A stretch of DNA of 64,000 nt from Daucus carota subsp. sativus. Taxonomy: Eukaryota; Streptophyta; Magnoliopsida; Apiales; Apiaceae. Below, piece by piece: positions 11,512-20,706 of the stretch. The stretch spans positions 30,306,527-30,370,526 of the forward strand of contig NC_030384.2 in NCBI RefSeq assembly GCF_001625215.2, read 5' to 3'. The notes under the pieces are model-generated. The model did not search any database. It had not been told where the DNA came from and saw only the letters and a program-made list of their open reading frames with translations. The first letter of the stretch is position 1. Every line of letters starts with the position of its first letter. Made by a program: the position numbers and the translations under genes.

Positions 11512-14500
11512 TTTCCCCGCCCTGCAAGATTCACCTTGTCCTCAAGGTGAAATGAAGGGAAACGCTGTGACGTGAGTGTGATGTCCTCCCAAGTCGCCTC
11601 AAATGTGGGTAATCCCTTCCACTTGATTAACACCTCCATGTGAGCTGAGTTACCCTGGTGCACTTGCCTGACAGCTAAGACCTCTTCTGGTTCGACTACC
11701 AACTCCAATTCTGGAGACAACTGGTCTGGTATATTTGGGGACACAGGAGCAGTGCCAATGAACCTCTTCAGCTGGGAAATGTGAAAAACAGGGTGAATCC
11801 GGCTTGAGGCTGGTAACTCCAATTTATACGCCACCTTCCCCACCTTTTCCAGGACTAGAAATGGCCCATAGAAGCGAGATGCTAGCTTCTCAAACGGCCT
11901 CCGTGCGAGAGAACTCTGACGGTACGGCTGTAACTTAAGGAAAACTTGATCCCCGACCTCAAACACCTCATCCCGACGGTGTGTATCAGCAGCAGCCTTC
12001 ATGCGTTGCTGGGATTGTAACAAATGAAATTGCAAATCAGCTAAAATGGCATCTCTTTCCAGCAGCATTTCATCCAAACTATGCACTGGGGTCTGACCAC
12101 GACCGAAGTGTAACAGCTGAGGAGGATCGCGGCCATACACAATCTTGAAGGGACTGAACTTTGTAGAACTGTGGGGAGCAGTATTATAAGAAAATTCAGC
12201 CCATGACAACCACTGAGCCCAGGATTTTGGTTTGCCCCCAATGAAACACCGCAAATAAGACTCTAAACCCTTGTTCACAATCTCGGTTTGGCCATCCGTC
12301 TGAGGATGGTAGGCTGTGCTGTGCTTCAAAGCAGTCCCCTGTAAGCGAAATAGCTCCTTCCAAAACAAACTCAGAAAAATCCGGTCCCTATCAGAGACAA
12401 TGGAAACTGGGAAGCCGTGTAAGCGTACAATCTCACGAACAAAAACCTCCGCTACAGTGGGAGCAGTGTATGGGTGTTTCAACCCAATAAAATGAGCATA
12501 CTTAGATAAGCGATCAACCACAACAAAAATCGAATTAAATCCTTTAGACAAGGGCAACCCGTCAATAAAATCCATAGAAATATCATCCCAAATCTGAGAT
12601 GGTATTGGCAAGGGCTGTAATAGCCCGGCAGGAACCTGTTGAGACGCCTTTTGCTGCTGACAAATCAAGCATTTCTGGACATATTTAGCCACATCTCTCC
12701 GCATACCAACCCAGTACCAATCCCCTGCTAAGCGTAAATAGGTCCTAAGCTCGCCCCCATGGCCACCCACCGCCGAGTCATGATACTCATAGAGCAAGGA
12801 GGGAATAAAGCTGGAGGACTGTGATATTACGCAACGCTCTTTGAACCACAACCGGCCTTCTTTCAAATAAAACCCATTAACATTCCCAGTACTCTGGCTC
12901 ACCGTGGTGACCAACTTCTGTATCACCTTGTCGGCTGCCAATTCTTTATCTAATTCTGTCCAATCTATGGCAGCTCGCGAAACCAAGGCATTCAACCCAA
13001 TTCCCGCTTGTTTCCGGGACAGAGCATCCGCAGCTTTGTTAGTCAGCCCTGGCTTATAACGGACCTCAAAATCAAATCCCATCAGCTTACGGACCCATTT
13101 CTGATACTCCACATTCACCTCCCTCTGTAACATGATATGCTTAAGGCTCTGCTGATCAGTGCAGACAATAAAATGGCGGCCCGCAAGGTAATGTCTCCAC
13201 TTCTGAATTGCTAGGCAGATCGCCATCAATTCTTTTTCATATATTGATTTTTGACGGGCCTGGACCCCCAACAATTTGCTGTAGTATGCTAGAGGTCGGC
13301 CTGCTTGCATCAGAACCGCACCAAGGCCAAATCCGGAGGCGTCGGCCTCAATCACAAACTCTTTTTCGAAGTCTGGTAATGCCAACACAGGGGGGTTAAT
13401 TAGAGCAGCCTTAAGGTTCTGAAATGAGTTCGTAGCGTCCTCAGACCAGCCAAACGAATCCTTCTTTAACTGCTGAGTCAATGGTTGAGCAATGTGGGCA
13501 TAATTGGCTATAAAACGCCGGTAATAGCCGGTCAAGCCCAGAAATCCGCGGAGCTCCCTTAAATTGCGGGGTTGAGGCCAATCCAACATTGACTGGACCT
13601 TCTCCATATCCACAGCCACCCCAGCACCCGAAATCATGTGCCCCAAATATGATATAGTAGTCCGCCCAAAGTCACATTTCTTCAAGTTAGCATACAACTG
13701 ATGTTTGTGAAGCAGTTCCAAAACCAACTGCAGGTGATGAATATGCTCAGATTCGGACTTGCTGTACACTAGGATGTCGTCAAAAAAGACGAGGACGAAG
13801 CGTCGAAGGTAAGGCCGGAACACGTCATTCATCAATGACTGAAAGGTTGCCGGTGCGTTCATGAGGCCGAAAGGCATGACCACGAATTCGTAGTGGCCAT
13901 TGTGAGTTCTGAACGCGGTTTTGTGTGTGTCCTCGGGGGTGACAAGGATCTGATGATAGCCAGCCTTAAGATCGAGCTTCGAAAAAATCTGTGCTCCCTT
14001 CAATTCGTCCAGTAGTTCCTCAATGACCGGAATAGGATACTTATCCGGAATTGTTTCTTTATTCAGGGCACGGTAATCCACACAAAACCGCCACGATCCA
14101 TCCTTCTTGCGAACCAACAACACCGGGCTCGAGTATGGGCTTTTAGAAGGTTTAATGTAACCGGCAGCAAGCATTTCTGCAATTAATTTCTCAATTTCGT
14201 CCTTCTGACTTTGGGGATAACGGTAAGGTCGAGTACCCACTGGATTGCTGCCCTGTCTGAGATTAATGGAGTGCTCATGACCCCGGCTTGGAGGTAAACC
14301 TGATGGATTCTGAAAAACTCCCGAAAACTGACCCACAGTTGTGTGAAGGAAGACCGGAATCCGGTGTAACTGCTGTTCAAAAGACTCCGCAAGAGACACT
14401 GATGTATCCAACTGGTTGCACTCCACCCAATATCCCACACCGGTTTTCCGTAATTGACGAAACATGGCTTTCAAGGACACCTTGGCATGAACCAAAGATG

Positions 14501-16328
14501 GGTCACCCACGATGCGAACTGGGAGTCCATTAAGATCAAAGCGCATCTCCTGGGTCTTCCAGTTAGTAGTGACGGGGCCCAACTTCTCAAGCCACTGTAC
14601 ACCCAGAATTATATCTGAACTTCCCAAAGTTAGCGGCAAAAAATTCTCAAACACAGCCACGCCCCCAGCCAACTGGAGTTGAACATTCTGGCATACACCC
14701 TGCCCAGTAATGGCTTCCCCATTGCCCAAACTCACCCCAAATTTACCCGACTCTGTGACAGGCAGCTGTAGTTTCTCTACGACAGCCCGGGACACGAAAT
14801 TATGCGTGGCCCCGGGGTCTATCATCACCACCACTTCCTCAGTACCAATATAACCTAACAATTTCATGGTTTTAGGATTTGAAAGCCCAATGACAGAGTT
14901 TAGTGATACCTCAGTATGAAAGGGGTTCTCCGGAACCGGATCCTGTACCACTAACTCCACCTCTCCATCCTCTGCATCCTCCTCCATAAGCAGCACACTC
15001 AGCTCTTTGTTTTTGCATCTATGCCCTTGAGCCCACTTATCATCGCAACGAAAACACAACCCCTTAGCTTTCTTGTCCATCAACTCCTTCTCCGTGAGTC
15101 GCTTGACTTCGCCCCATGGCTTGGCACCACTGAGCAGTGGGGGCAGTACCTTAGGCGAGGCCACAGAAGCCTGAGATTCAGACCCACTAACTGCACCACC
15201 CTTGTTTGGCACTGTAAAATTCGAACCCCCTTTTCCCGTCACAGCATAAGAGCCCGATTTAATTGAGCCTCCCCCCCCTTTTAGAGTGCCAGTCACCTTA
15301 TTGCGCTCTTCTACTCGCATAGCCAATTCCATGGCCTGTTCGAGTGTAATGGGATTCAACAGACGCACCTCGACCTTGATATCGTCCCGCAGGCCATTGA
15401 TAAATTGTCCCATCAAAATATTCTCAGAGATGCGGTCAAGAGGTGCCGCCATCTCTATGAACTTTCGACGATAGTCCAGTACCGTAGTGACTTGAGATGT
15501 GGCCAACCACTGCTCATACAACGAGCCACCATTAGTAGGTCGAAACTGACGGAGGATGAAGTCCTTCAAATCCACCCACAACCGTATTGGTCTCCTCTTA
15601 TGTTCCCACTGGTACCAACGTAAGGCGTCACCCTCCAATGCCACAACAACAGCCTCGAGCATCTCCTCCTCAGTCAGTCTATAAAAGCTAAAATAGCGTT
15701 CAACCCTCAAAATCCAACCGTCAGGATCAGTACCATCAAACACTGGCATATCCAATTTTCTATACCGCCAATTGCCCTGACCAGCCCCTGAGCCACCCGA
15801 ACCATATCCCCCATGTGTCGTATGACTCCCAGGAACTCCAGATCCAAAATGCCCAAATCCCGGACCATCATTCACAGGCACCCCCATCCCCACTGAAGGT
15901 CCAAGTCGACCTCCCACAGCCACCGAAGGGCCCCCTCCAGTACCCCCAATCGGCGAGCCGAGATGGTTGGCACTGCCCTCTCCCTTGTCTACCACTTGGC
16001 CCAAAGATGAGTGAAAACTCGAAAGGGTAGATCGCATCTCAGAGTGAAACTTCAATTGATCAGATCTGATCATATTAATCATTTGTTCCTGGTGCTCACG
16101 AGCACGACTAAGGCGCCCTTCCAGTCGCATGGCGAGAGTATCAAGTTCCTCACCTTGCTTGCGCACCGCCACAGCTTGCCCTTCCACCAACAACTCAGTC
16201 AACGAATGCTTCATTGCAACCAGAGCTGCATCAACCGCCTTAGTCACCATTTCCGACATCGACTCCTCAATTGCTGTCGCCTTGTCCTCCAATTGCTCGA
16301 TCCGCTGATTAACAGTCGGTGGCCCCAT
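11391..16328 (-). CDS. Gag-Pol polyprotein of the chromovirus
   Basis: 1645 residues in one frame; the ATG giving MGPPTVNQRIEQLED lies just inside the primer binding site (upstream in-frame codons are non-ATG). In order: coiled coil (first ~120 residues), Gag (LDMPVFDGTDPDGW), zinc knuckle CFRCDDKWAQGHRC, protease region with IDPGATHNF, reverse transcriptase (LDLKAGYHQI, FFDDILVYS), RNase H (EADASGFGLGAVL), integrase with HHCC (CLICQQQK) and DDE residues (MDFIDG, VSDRDR, TDGQTE), and a C-terminal chromodomain (LIKWKGLPTFEATWED). The protease triad reads D-P-G where D-S/T-G is usual. Otherwise intact, so the copy may be autonomous or only just disabled. Confidence 0.95.
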   Translation of the reverse strand: MGPPTVNQRIEQLEDKATAIEESMSEMVTKAVDAALVAMKHSLTELLVEGQAVAVRKQGEELDTLAMRLEGRLSRAREHQEQMINMIRSDQLKFHSEMRSTLSSFHSSLGQVVDKGEGSANHLGSPIGGTGGGPSVAVGGRLGPSVGMGVPVNDGPGFGHFGSGVPGSHTTHGGYGSGGSGAGQGNWRYRKLDMPVFDGTDPDGWILRVERYFSFYRLTEEEMLEAVVVALEGDALRWYQWEHKRRPIRLWVDLKDFILRQFRPTNGGSLYEQWLATSQVTTVLDYRRKFIEMAAPLDRISENILMGQFINGLRDDIKVEVRLLNPITLEQAMELAMRVEERNKVTGTLKGGGGSIKSGSYAVTGKGGSNFTVPNKGGAVSGSESQASVASPKVLPPLLSGAKPWGEVKRLTEKELMDKKAKGLCFRCDDKWAQGHRCKNKELSVLLMEEDAEDGEVELVVQDPVPENPFHTEVSLNSVIGLSNPKTMKLLGYIGTEEVVVMIDPGATHNFVSRAVVEKLQLPVTESGKFGVSLGNGEAITGQGVCQNVQLQLAGGVAVFENFLPLTLGSSDIILGVQWLEKLGPVTTNWKTQEMRFDLNGLPVRIVGDPSLVHAKVSLKAMFRQLRKTGVGYWVECNQLDTSVSLAESFEQQLHRIPVFLHTTVGQFSGVFQNPSGLPPSRGHEHSINLRQGSNPVGTRPYRYPQSQKDEIEKLIAEMLAAGYIKPSKSPYSSPVLLVRKKDGSWRFCVDYRALNKETIPDKYPIPVIEELLDELKGAQIFSKLDLKAGYHQILVTPEDTHKTAFRTHNGHYEFVVMPFGLMNAPATFQSLMNDVFRPYLRRFVLVFFDDILVYSKSESEHIHHLQLVLELLHKHQLYANLKKCDFGRTTISYLGHMISGAGVAVDMEKVQSMLDWPQPRNLRELRGFLGLTGYYRRFIANYAHIAQPLTQQLKKDSFGWSEDATNSFQNLKAALINPPVLALPDFEKEFVIEADASGFGLGAVLMQAGRPLAYYSKLLGVQARQKSIYEKELMAICLAIQKWRHYLAGRHFIVCTDQQSLKHIMLQREVNVEYQKWVRKLMGFDFEVRYKPGLTNKAADALSRKQAGIGLNALVSRAAIDWTELDKELAADKVIQKLVTTVSQSTGNVNGFYLKEGRLWFKERCVISQSSSFIPSLLYEYHDSAVGGHGGELRTYLRLAGDWYWVGMRRDVAKYVQKCLICQQQKASQQVPAGLLQPLPIPSQIWDDISMDFIDGLPLSKGFNSIFVVVDRLSKYAHFIGLKHPYTAPTVAEVFVREIVRLHGFPVSIVSDRDRIFLSLFWKELFRLQGTALKHSTAYHPQTDGQTEIVNKGLESYLRCFIGGKPKSWAQWLSWAEFSYNTAPHSSTKFSPFKIVYGRDPPQLLHFGRGQTPVHSLDEMLLERDAILADLQFHLLQSQQRMKAAADTHRRDEVFEVGDQVFLKLQPYRQSSLARRPFEKLASRFYGPFLVLEKVGKVAYKLELPASSRIHPVFHISQLKRFIGTAPVSPNIPDQLSPELELVVEPEEVLAVRQVHQGNSAHMEVLIKWKGLPTFEATWEDITLTSQRFPSFHLEDKVNLAGRGNVTHPGQGTNMKVFTRTRLKGKRDISNAGAIVSLEKGESC
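11512..11523 (-). other. Polypurine tract
   Basis: On the minus strand AGGGCGGGGAAA directly precedes the 3' LTR. It is also translated as part of the C-terminal extension (AGRGN). Confidence 0.85.
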
Positions 16329-16337
16329 AGATCGAAG

Positions 16338-16349
16338 GCTCTGATACCA
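16338..16349 (-). other. Primer binding site (initiator tRNA-Met)
   Basis: TGGTATCAGAGC on the minus strand, two bases from the 5' LTR, is the standard complement of plant initiator tRNA-Met. Confidence 0.93.
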
Positions 16350-16351
16350 AT

Positions 16352-16682
16352 TGTAATAGAATGCTAGCAAAAATGAACAAGGGCTCCAAGCAACTTCTCA
16401 ATTAATAGCAACAAAAGACTGAGAAACAGAGTATTAGTACTGATTATAGCGTAACAAACTGCAGAGCTTTCGAGAGGCTCGCTCTCTCCCAGATCTATTA
16501 AGAAAAACTACACACAATATTTCGATAAACCCCCTTCCACCGTCTTGCTCTGTCCTTAACCCTAGCAGCTCTCACCTTTCTCCAATGACACAATTGCCCC
16601 TGCATTGGAAATGTCTCTTTTACCCTTGAGCCTTGTCCTTGTAAATACTTTCATATTTGTGCCTTGACCCGGATGTGTTACA
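16352..16682 (-). repeat. 5' LTR of the chromovirus
   Basis: 331 bp, identical by eye to 11181-11511; drives transcription toward lower coordinates. Confidence 0.95.
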
Positions 16683-17086
16683 TTCATCAATTTATCCAAC
16701 ATCACACCGCACTTGCTCATCATGGCTGCCTCAACTTTTGGAGTCTCAGTCCAATCCAACTCCACAGTCTTCTTTTATGTATCAGTGAAAGGGGAGTGAA
16801 TGCGGTGGATCACTAAAAATGATGACATCATTGAAAGGGGAGTCATTTGTTCTTCAATCAAATAAAGAACAAACACAACTAAAACAAATGTCAGTCAACT
16901 TGCGATGAAATACATAGTTTAACAAAGTAAGCTTTACAAAGCTTGCTTAGTGTACCAAAACCATTTAGTTCCAGAAAATTTACAAGCTTGGTTTCGAAAC
17001 ATTTCCTGATTCCAGCATCCAAAACAACCAGTCTGAAAGCGACAATTGTGTATTTTACAAGCATGATTCCAGTAAATAGGTACTAG

Positions 17087-19662
17087 TTAATTTTGGCTGG
17101 CACCGACTAGCCGTGAAGAACGCCTGGTTGTCCTCATTTCAGATTTGACTGTGCAAGTCTGAGAGGGACCAGATCCACTAGTGTCGTCCTCAGTTCTGCC
17201 GCGTCTCTGCTTCTTCCTCCTGGGGGGTTCAGGAGGTGGTTCGTTCTGAGAGTTTCCATTTTGCAGCTCCTCCTCATGTACAACAAATTCACTTTTGGGC
17301 ACTGAATAATTCCAGTGTGTGCCAAAACCGGGACAGATCCTCTCCGCCTGCAGATTATAGGTGTTGTAGACAATTTGACAAAGAACCTGTAGTTCAAATT
17401 AGTGGTAAAAGATGTGACAACAGGAAAATTAGACATATTACCTTTCTTTGGGAAAATTTCCTCGTCAGACAGTAGTTATGGATGCGAACATTAAAACTTT
17501 CATTTGAACATGGATCTGCCTGAAAACAACCATCAACAGCAAATATTTATCAGTCATCTAAGGGCTGAAAATGTTATCTTAACCTTTTTATATCAAGTAA
17601 TACTCCATCAACAAAACTACCAAGTGAGAAATAAGTGAGTGACATGTAAGAAACAAAGGAGTATCTAAGCAACCAGTAAACAGGTTGAGGAGATATGTTG
17701 AGCACTACAATGGAAATTTGGTCAATATATATCACGTGCCTTGCTCTTCATTGCTGGGAATATTTCTATACAGGAATTTTGGAAATCCATTAGATGTGAT
17801 ATTGCTAATAAAAAGAACAAAAGGTAATGCAATTTTCATATAAAAAGAAAAACATGCATTTTTCTAAACTCGAGAGAGCTCATATAAAGTAAAAATACTC
17901 ATGCAGTCCTCAAAATAAATGGTGAAAAGAGGGACCTTCACTCCAGCCTCATTACAGACATCGCAAGCAGGAACATCATTACTACGAAACCAGCTCCTTA
18001 GGTCCAAAAAGGATCTAACACCAAGTCCAATCCTACCATCTGAGGTTGGACATAGCCATTTATCACGTACTAGCTCATCAAGAGTTCGTTCCTTCTGGGA
18101 CAAAGAAAAATTTCTGAAAGCAGCAGGAACCTGAGATGAAACACCCTGTGACTCTGGCCCACCTCCATTAGGAACCTAGATACACCAAAACATTCTAATT
18201 TCTAAGAGAAACCGCAAGAATCAATTCACAAGGTATATTCTCAAATTGTGTTGCAAAGTTTCATTTGACAATAATTATAACTTTGGCACAGAAAGTGCAA
18301 ACAGTCAAGAGCTAAATTAAGCCCTAGCTTTTCAGCATGACTAGATTAGCCGGAACAGCATGATTAAAGAAAGAATAGGGGAGAGATAAAGACCAGATAA
18401 GTAAACTAAAGTATAAAGAGAGAGTTCTGGTTTTTTTGGTCATATATTTAATAAACACACATTATGTCTACTTCAAAGAGGCTTTTTATACATCCCACAC
18501 ACACATATAGCCTTTGGCAGTAGAACTACCAAAGAATTGTGCAAATTCATTATTGTAGCAAGATTCTATATCGTATTAGATAATAATCAAACAAGGTAAA
18601 TGAGAAATCACAGATTATGGGGTGAATATTTGTAAGTGAAACATCAAAATGTACACATTTATGGATTCATGCTCATGGAAATATTTAAGATAAGTAAGGC
18701 ATAAGTACCTGATTTTCTAACCGTGTATTAAGAGCATCAATATTGGTAATGCTGCCTTTTGCAGTGTCATCTTGTATAATTGCTTCAATCTGATATTCAG
18801 TGCTTGCAGGTCAGAAATAAAAGCAGGCTACTAATAAATGGTTCTGCTGATAAACTGAAGAGCTAAAAGCGTTCCACACAGATATAACTGGATATAACAG
18901 GTTCCTATATCTGACAAATAAGAGTAGCTAAGCATTTATATTAGAGAGCATACACAACCCATAACCTTATACATCCAATAGTATGCACTTTCACCTCTAA
19001 TAAGTACTAGTATTGCTGCATCAGCAGAAACATAAGGCAAACTAATACCACTCATACTCGAAAAACTGCTTATCCAGAGATGCTTGTATATTTGTATCTA
19101 ATAGTAAGACAGTATGAGCTGAAATAGGCAGAATTCCAAAGTCCAGGAGGGTAACCATCTGATAGATAGTACTATAAATCTTAAATGCGTTAACTATTGA
19201 TTTATTATAACTTTAGAAAAACATTTAACGCTGGATAATTTATCCTTGTGAAATATCTTGTTGACTATGAAATGGGGCATGGAATCTTTTAAAACAACTT
19301 AGTTTCTCAAACCAGGTACTTTCTTTACACAATTTCTCCAGCTAACAGATTCTTACCAGATATAAGAACAAACTTAAGCAATAACAATAAGTGTGGCGTA
19401 TTAAACAAATCGTACAAACATTCATACTACCAAAAATGCAAACAATGCAGAGGTAGACCAACACTTACAATTCCTTTGTAGAAAGCAATTTGAGGAACCG
19501 TGTACTTAGTGCCAAGCTTGGACTGTTCATCTGCAACATTGTTAACCACTCCATATTACACCGTGCCATCATACTGGTTTCTGAACGCACGTAACTCAAA
19601 TTGAACATAAGCAAGACAGGAATTTATCTTCTTGAGGTAATCATGGAATAACCGATCATTAT
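17087..19662 (-). pseudogene. NSE1: NSE1-like SMC5/6 complex subunit, apparently decaying
   Basis: Five exons on the minus strand join in frame: 19469-19662, 18709-18789, 17936-18175, 17442-17519 and 17087-17347 (stop 17087-17089). Diagnostic parts are YLKKINSCLAYVQFELRA, GVVNNVADEQSKLGTKYTV, FSLSQKERTLDELVRDKWL and the RING-like CDVC...NYCLTRKFSQRK, followed by a basic tail with PPRRKKQRRG. NSE1 is a RING-like subunit of the SMC5/6 DNA-repair complex. Three defects: an in-frame TAA at 19556-19558; no recognisable first exon upstream; and the last zinc-ligand pair reads CPGF, where CPxC is expected. Splice sites remain good, so loss is recent, or the stop is a sequence error. Confidence 0.75.
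18771..18905. repeat. Local duplication, member 1 (partner about 20296-20430)
   Basis: About 135 bp spanning the 5' half of an NSE1 exon and the adjoining intron recurs with few changes 1.5 kb away; homology resumes between about 19050-19160 and 20440-20560. A second pair (about 19860-19990 and 20105-20240) is also similar. The area upstream of the gene has been rearranged. Confidence 0.75.
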
Positions 19663-20706
19663 CTGGTAACAAAAAAATATAGAACAAACAATTAACAAAG
19701 TATGTTAAAATCAAGAATTACTAGTACAAGTAGTTCCCTCGGTCACCAAGTATAACAACCACACAGGACTATCTTCATTAATAGTTTACAGAAAAACAAG
19801 TCCCCATAATTACGATAAACAAAAATGCGGAAACAGGTTACACTGACTTAAGCTAAAGACTTTTCCATGTCATTAAATTCATATACTTATAAAAGGTTGT
19901 GTCTGAATCCATTGATACACATTTCCATCTAATTCATTTGATCCACCGAAAACTCCAAACAAAAAGTAATGAATAATATGGAAATTCCAACACTCGAAAT
20001 AACAGATAAAAATTATAGGAAAAAATCCAATCAATGTCTAGACTCTTCTTTCATGATTAGTTTCACAAAAAAAGAGTTACAAACATGGCATTTACTTGAG
20101 CAAGATACTTATCCATGTCACCAAATTCAATCACTTTTATAAAGTTGTGGTCTCTGATTATCGTAATCTCTTAATATACATTTTCATCTAATCTTCAAAA
20201 TGATCCATTGCAAAACTCCATACAAAAGGCAAAAAGTAAATACAAAAGAATAGCATATCAAAAATACCCAGCAAATAAGTCCACAAAATAATAATTGCTT
20301 CTTGTATAATTGCTTCAATCTGATACTCAGTGCTTGCAGGTCAGAAATAAAAGCAGGCTACTAATAAAATGGTTCTGGGGATAAACTGTAGAGCTAAAAG
20401 TGTTCCGCACATATATAACTGGATAAAAACATTCTATAGCAGAAACATGAGGCAAATAAACACAGAATAACTGCTTATATAGAGATGCTTATGGAAGTGT
20501 TTTCACTAACACTAGAGCTGAAATATGTAAGATCCTAGAAGTCTATGAAGGAAACCAATTGACCAAATGTGAAATTCAATTTCCAGTAGAGATGAAAGAT
20601 CCTACAAACATCACTGTTCACCTACAAACATGTCACTATTTCAAACACCTAAAACAAGACAACCTACAAACAATATTACAATGATAGTAGACAAATTTTA
20701 CAACAG
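19663..20706. other. Upstream region of the NSE1 remnant; no first exon found
   Basis: Both strands were read for the conserved WRHH-containing start of NSE1 and it was not found. The stretch is AT-rich and made partly of local duplications. Confidence 0.5.

Larger units (their letters stand above)
11181..16682 (-). mobile_element. Ty3/gypsy chromovirus LTR retrotransposon, complete and young
   Basis: Two 331-bp LTRs (TG...CA) of identical sequence by eye, a 5-bp duplication TTCAT at 11176-11180 and 16683-16687, an initiator-Met primer binding site, a polypurine tract and one long gag-pol frame make this a complete element read on the minus strand. It sits in the bromodomain coding part of a GTE gene. 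Identical LTRs imply recent insertion. Short LTRs and a chromodomain suggest the Reina or a related chromovirus lineage; the clade is not settled. Confidence 0.95.
10285..16775 (-). pseudogene. GTE-type bromodomain/NET transcription regulator, broken
   Basis: Fragments of one plant BET-like (global transcription factor group E) gene read from right to left. 16683-16775 encodes WTETPKVEAAMMSKCGVMLDKLM; across the retrotransposon the frame resumes with NHKHGWVFNEP, then jumps to RDYHQ...DFANDVRLTFDNAMLYNRKGDEV, having lost the usual MDLGTVKSKL part of the bromodomain. A 245-bp MITE interrupts the next segment (HAMAAVLLEIFDKLFDPAYEKFE). A basic linker (PKKVSKEVAGKTV) and the NET domain (ERDQLGRVLQDWAQ...) lie in different frames. 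N-terminal part and normal start are absent. BET proteins bind acetylated histones; this copy cannot encode one. Confidence 0.85.

Noticed and set aside
11181..16682. Endogenous pararetrovirus
   Set aside because: Integrase, chromodomain, flanking LTRs and a 5-bp target duplication show an LTR retrotransposon; no movement or coat protein seen.
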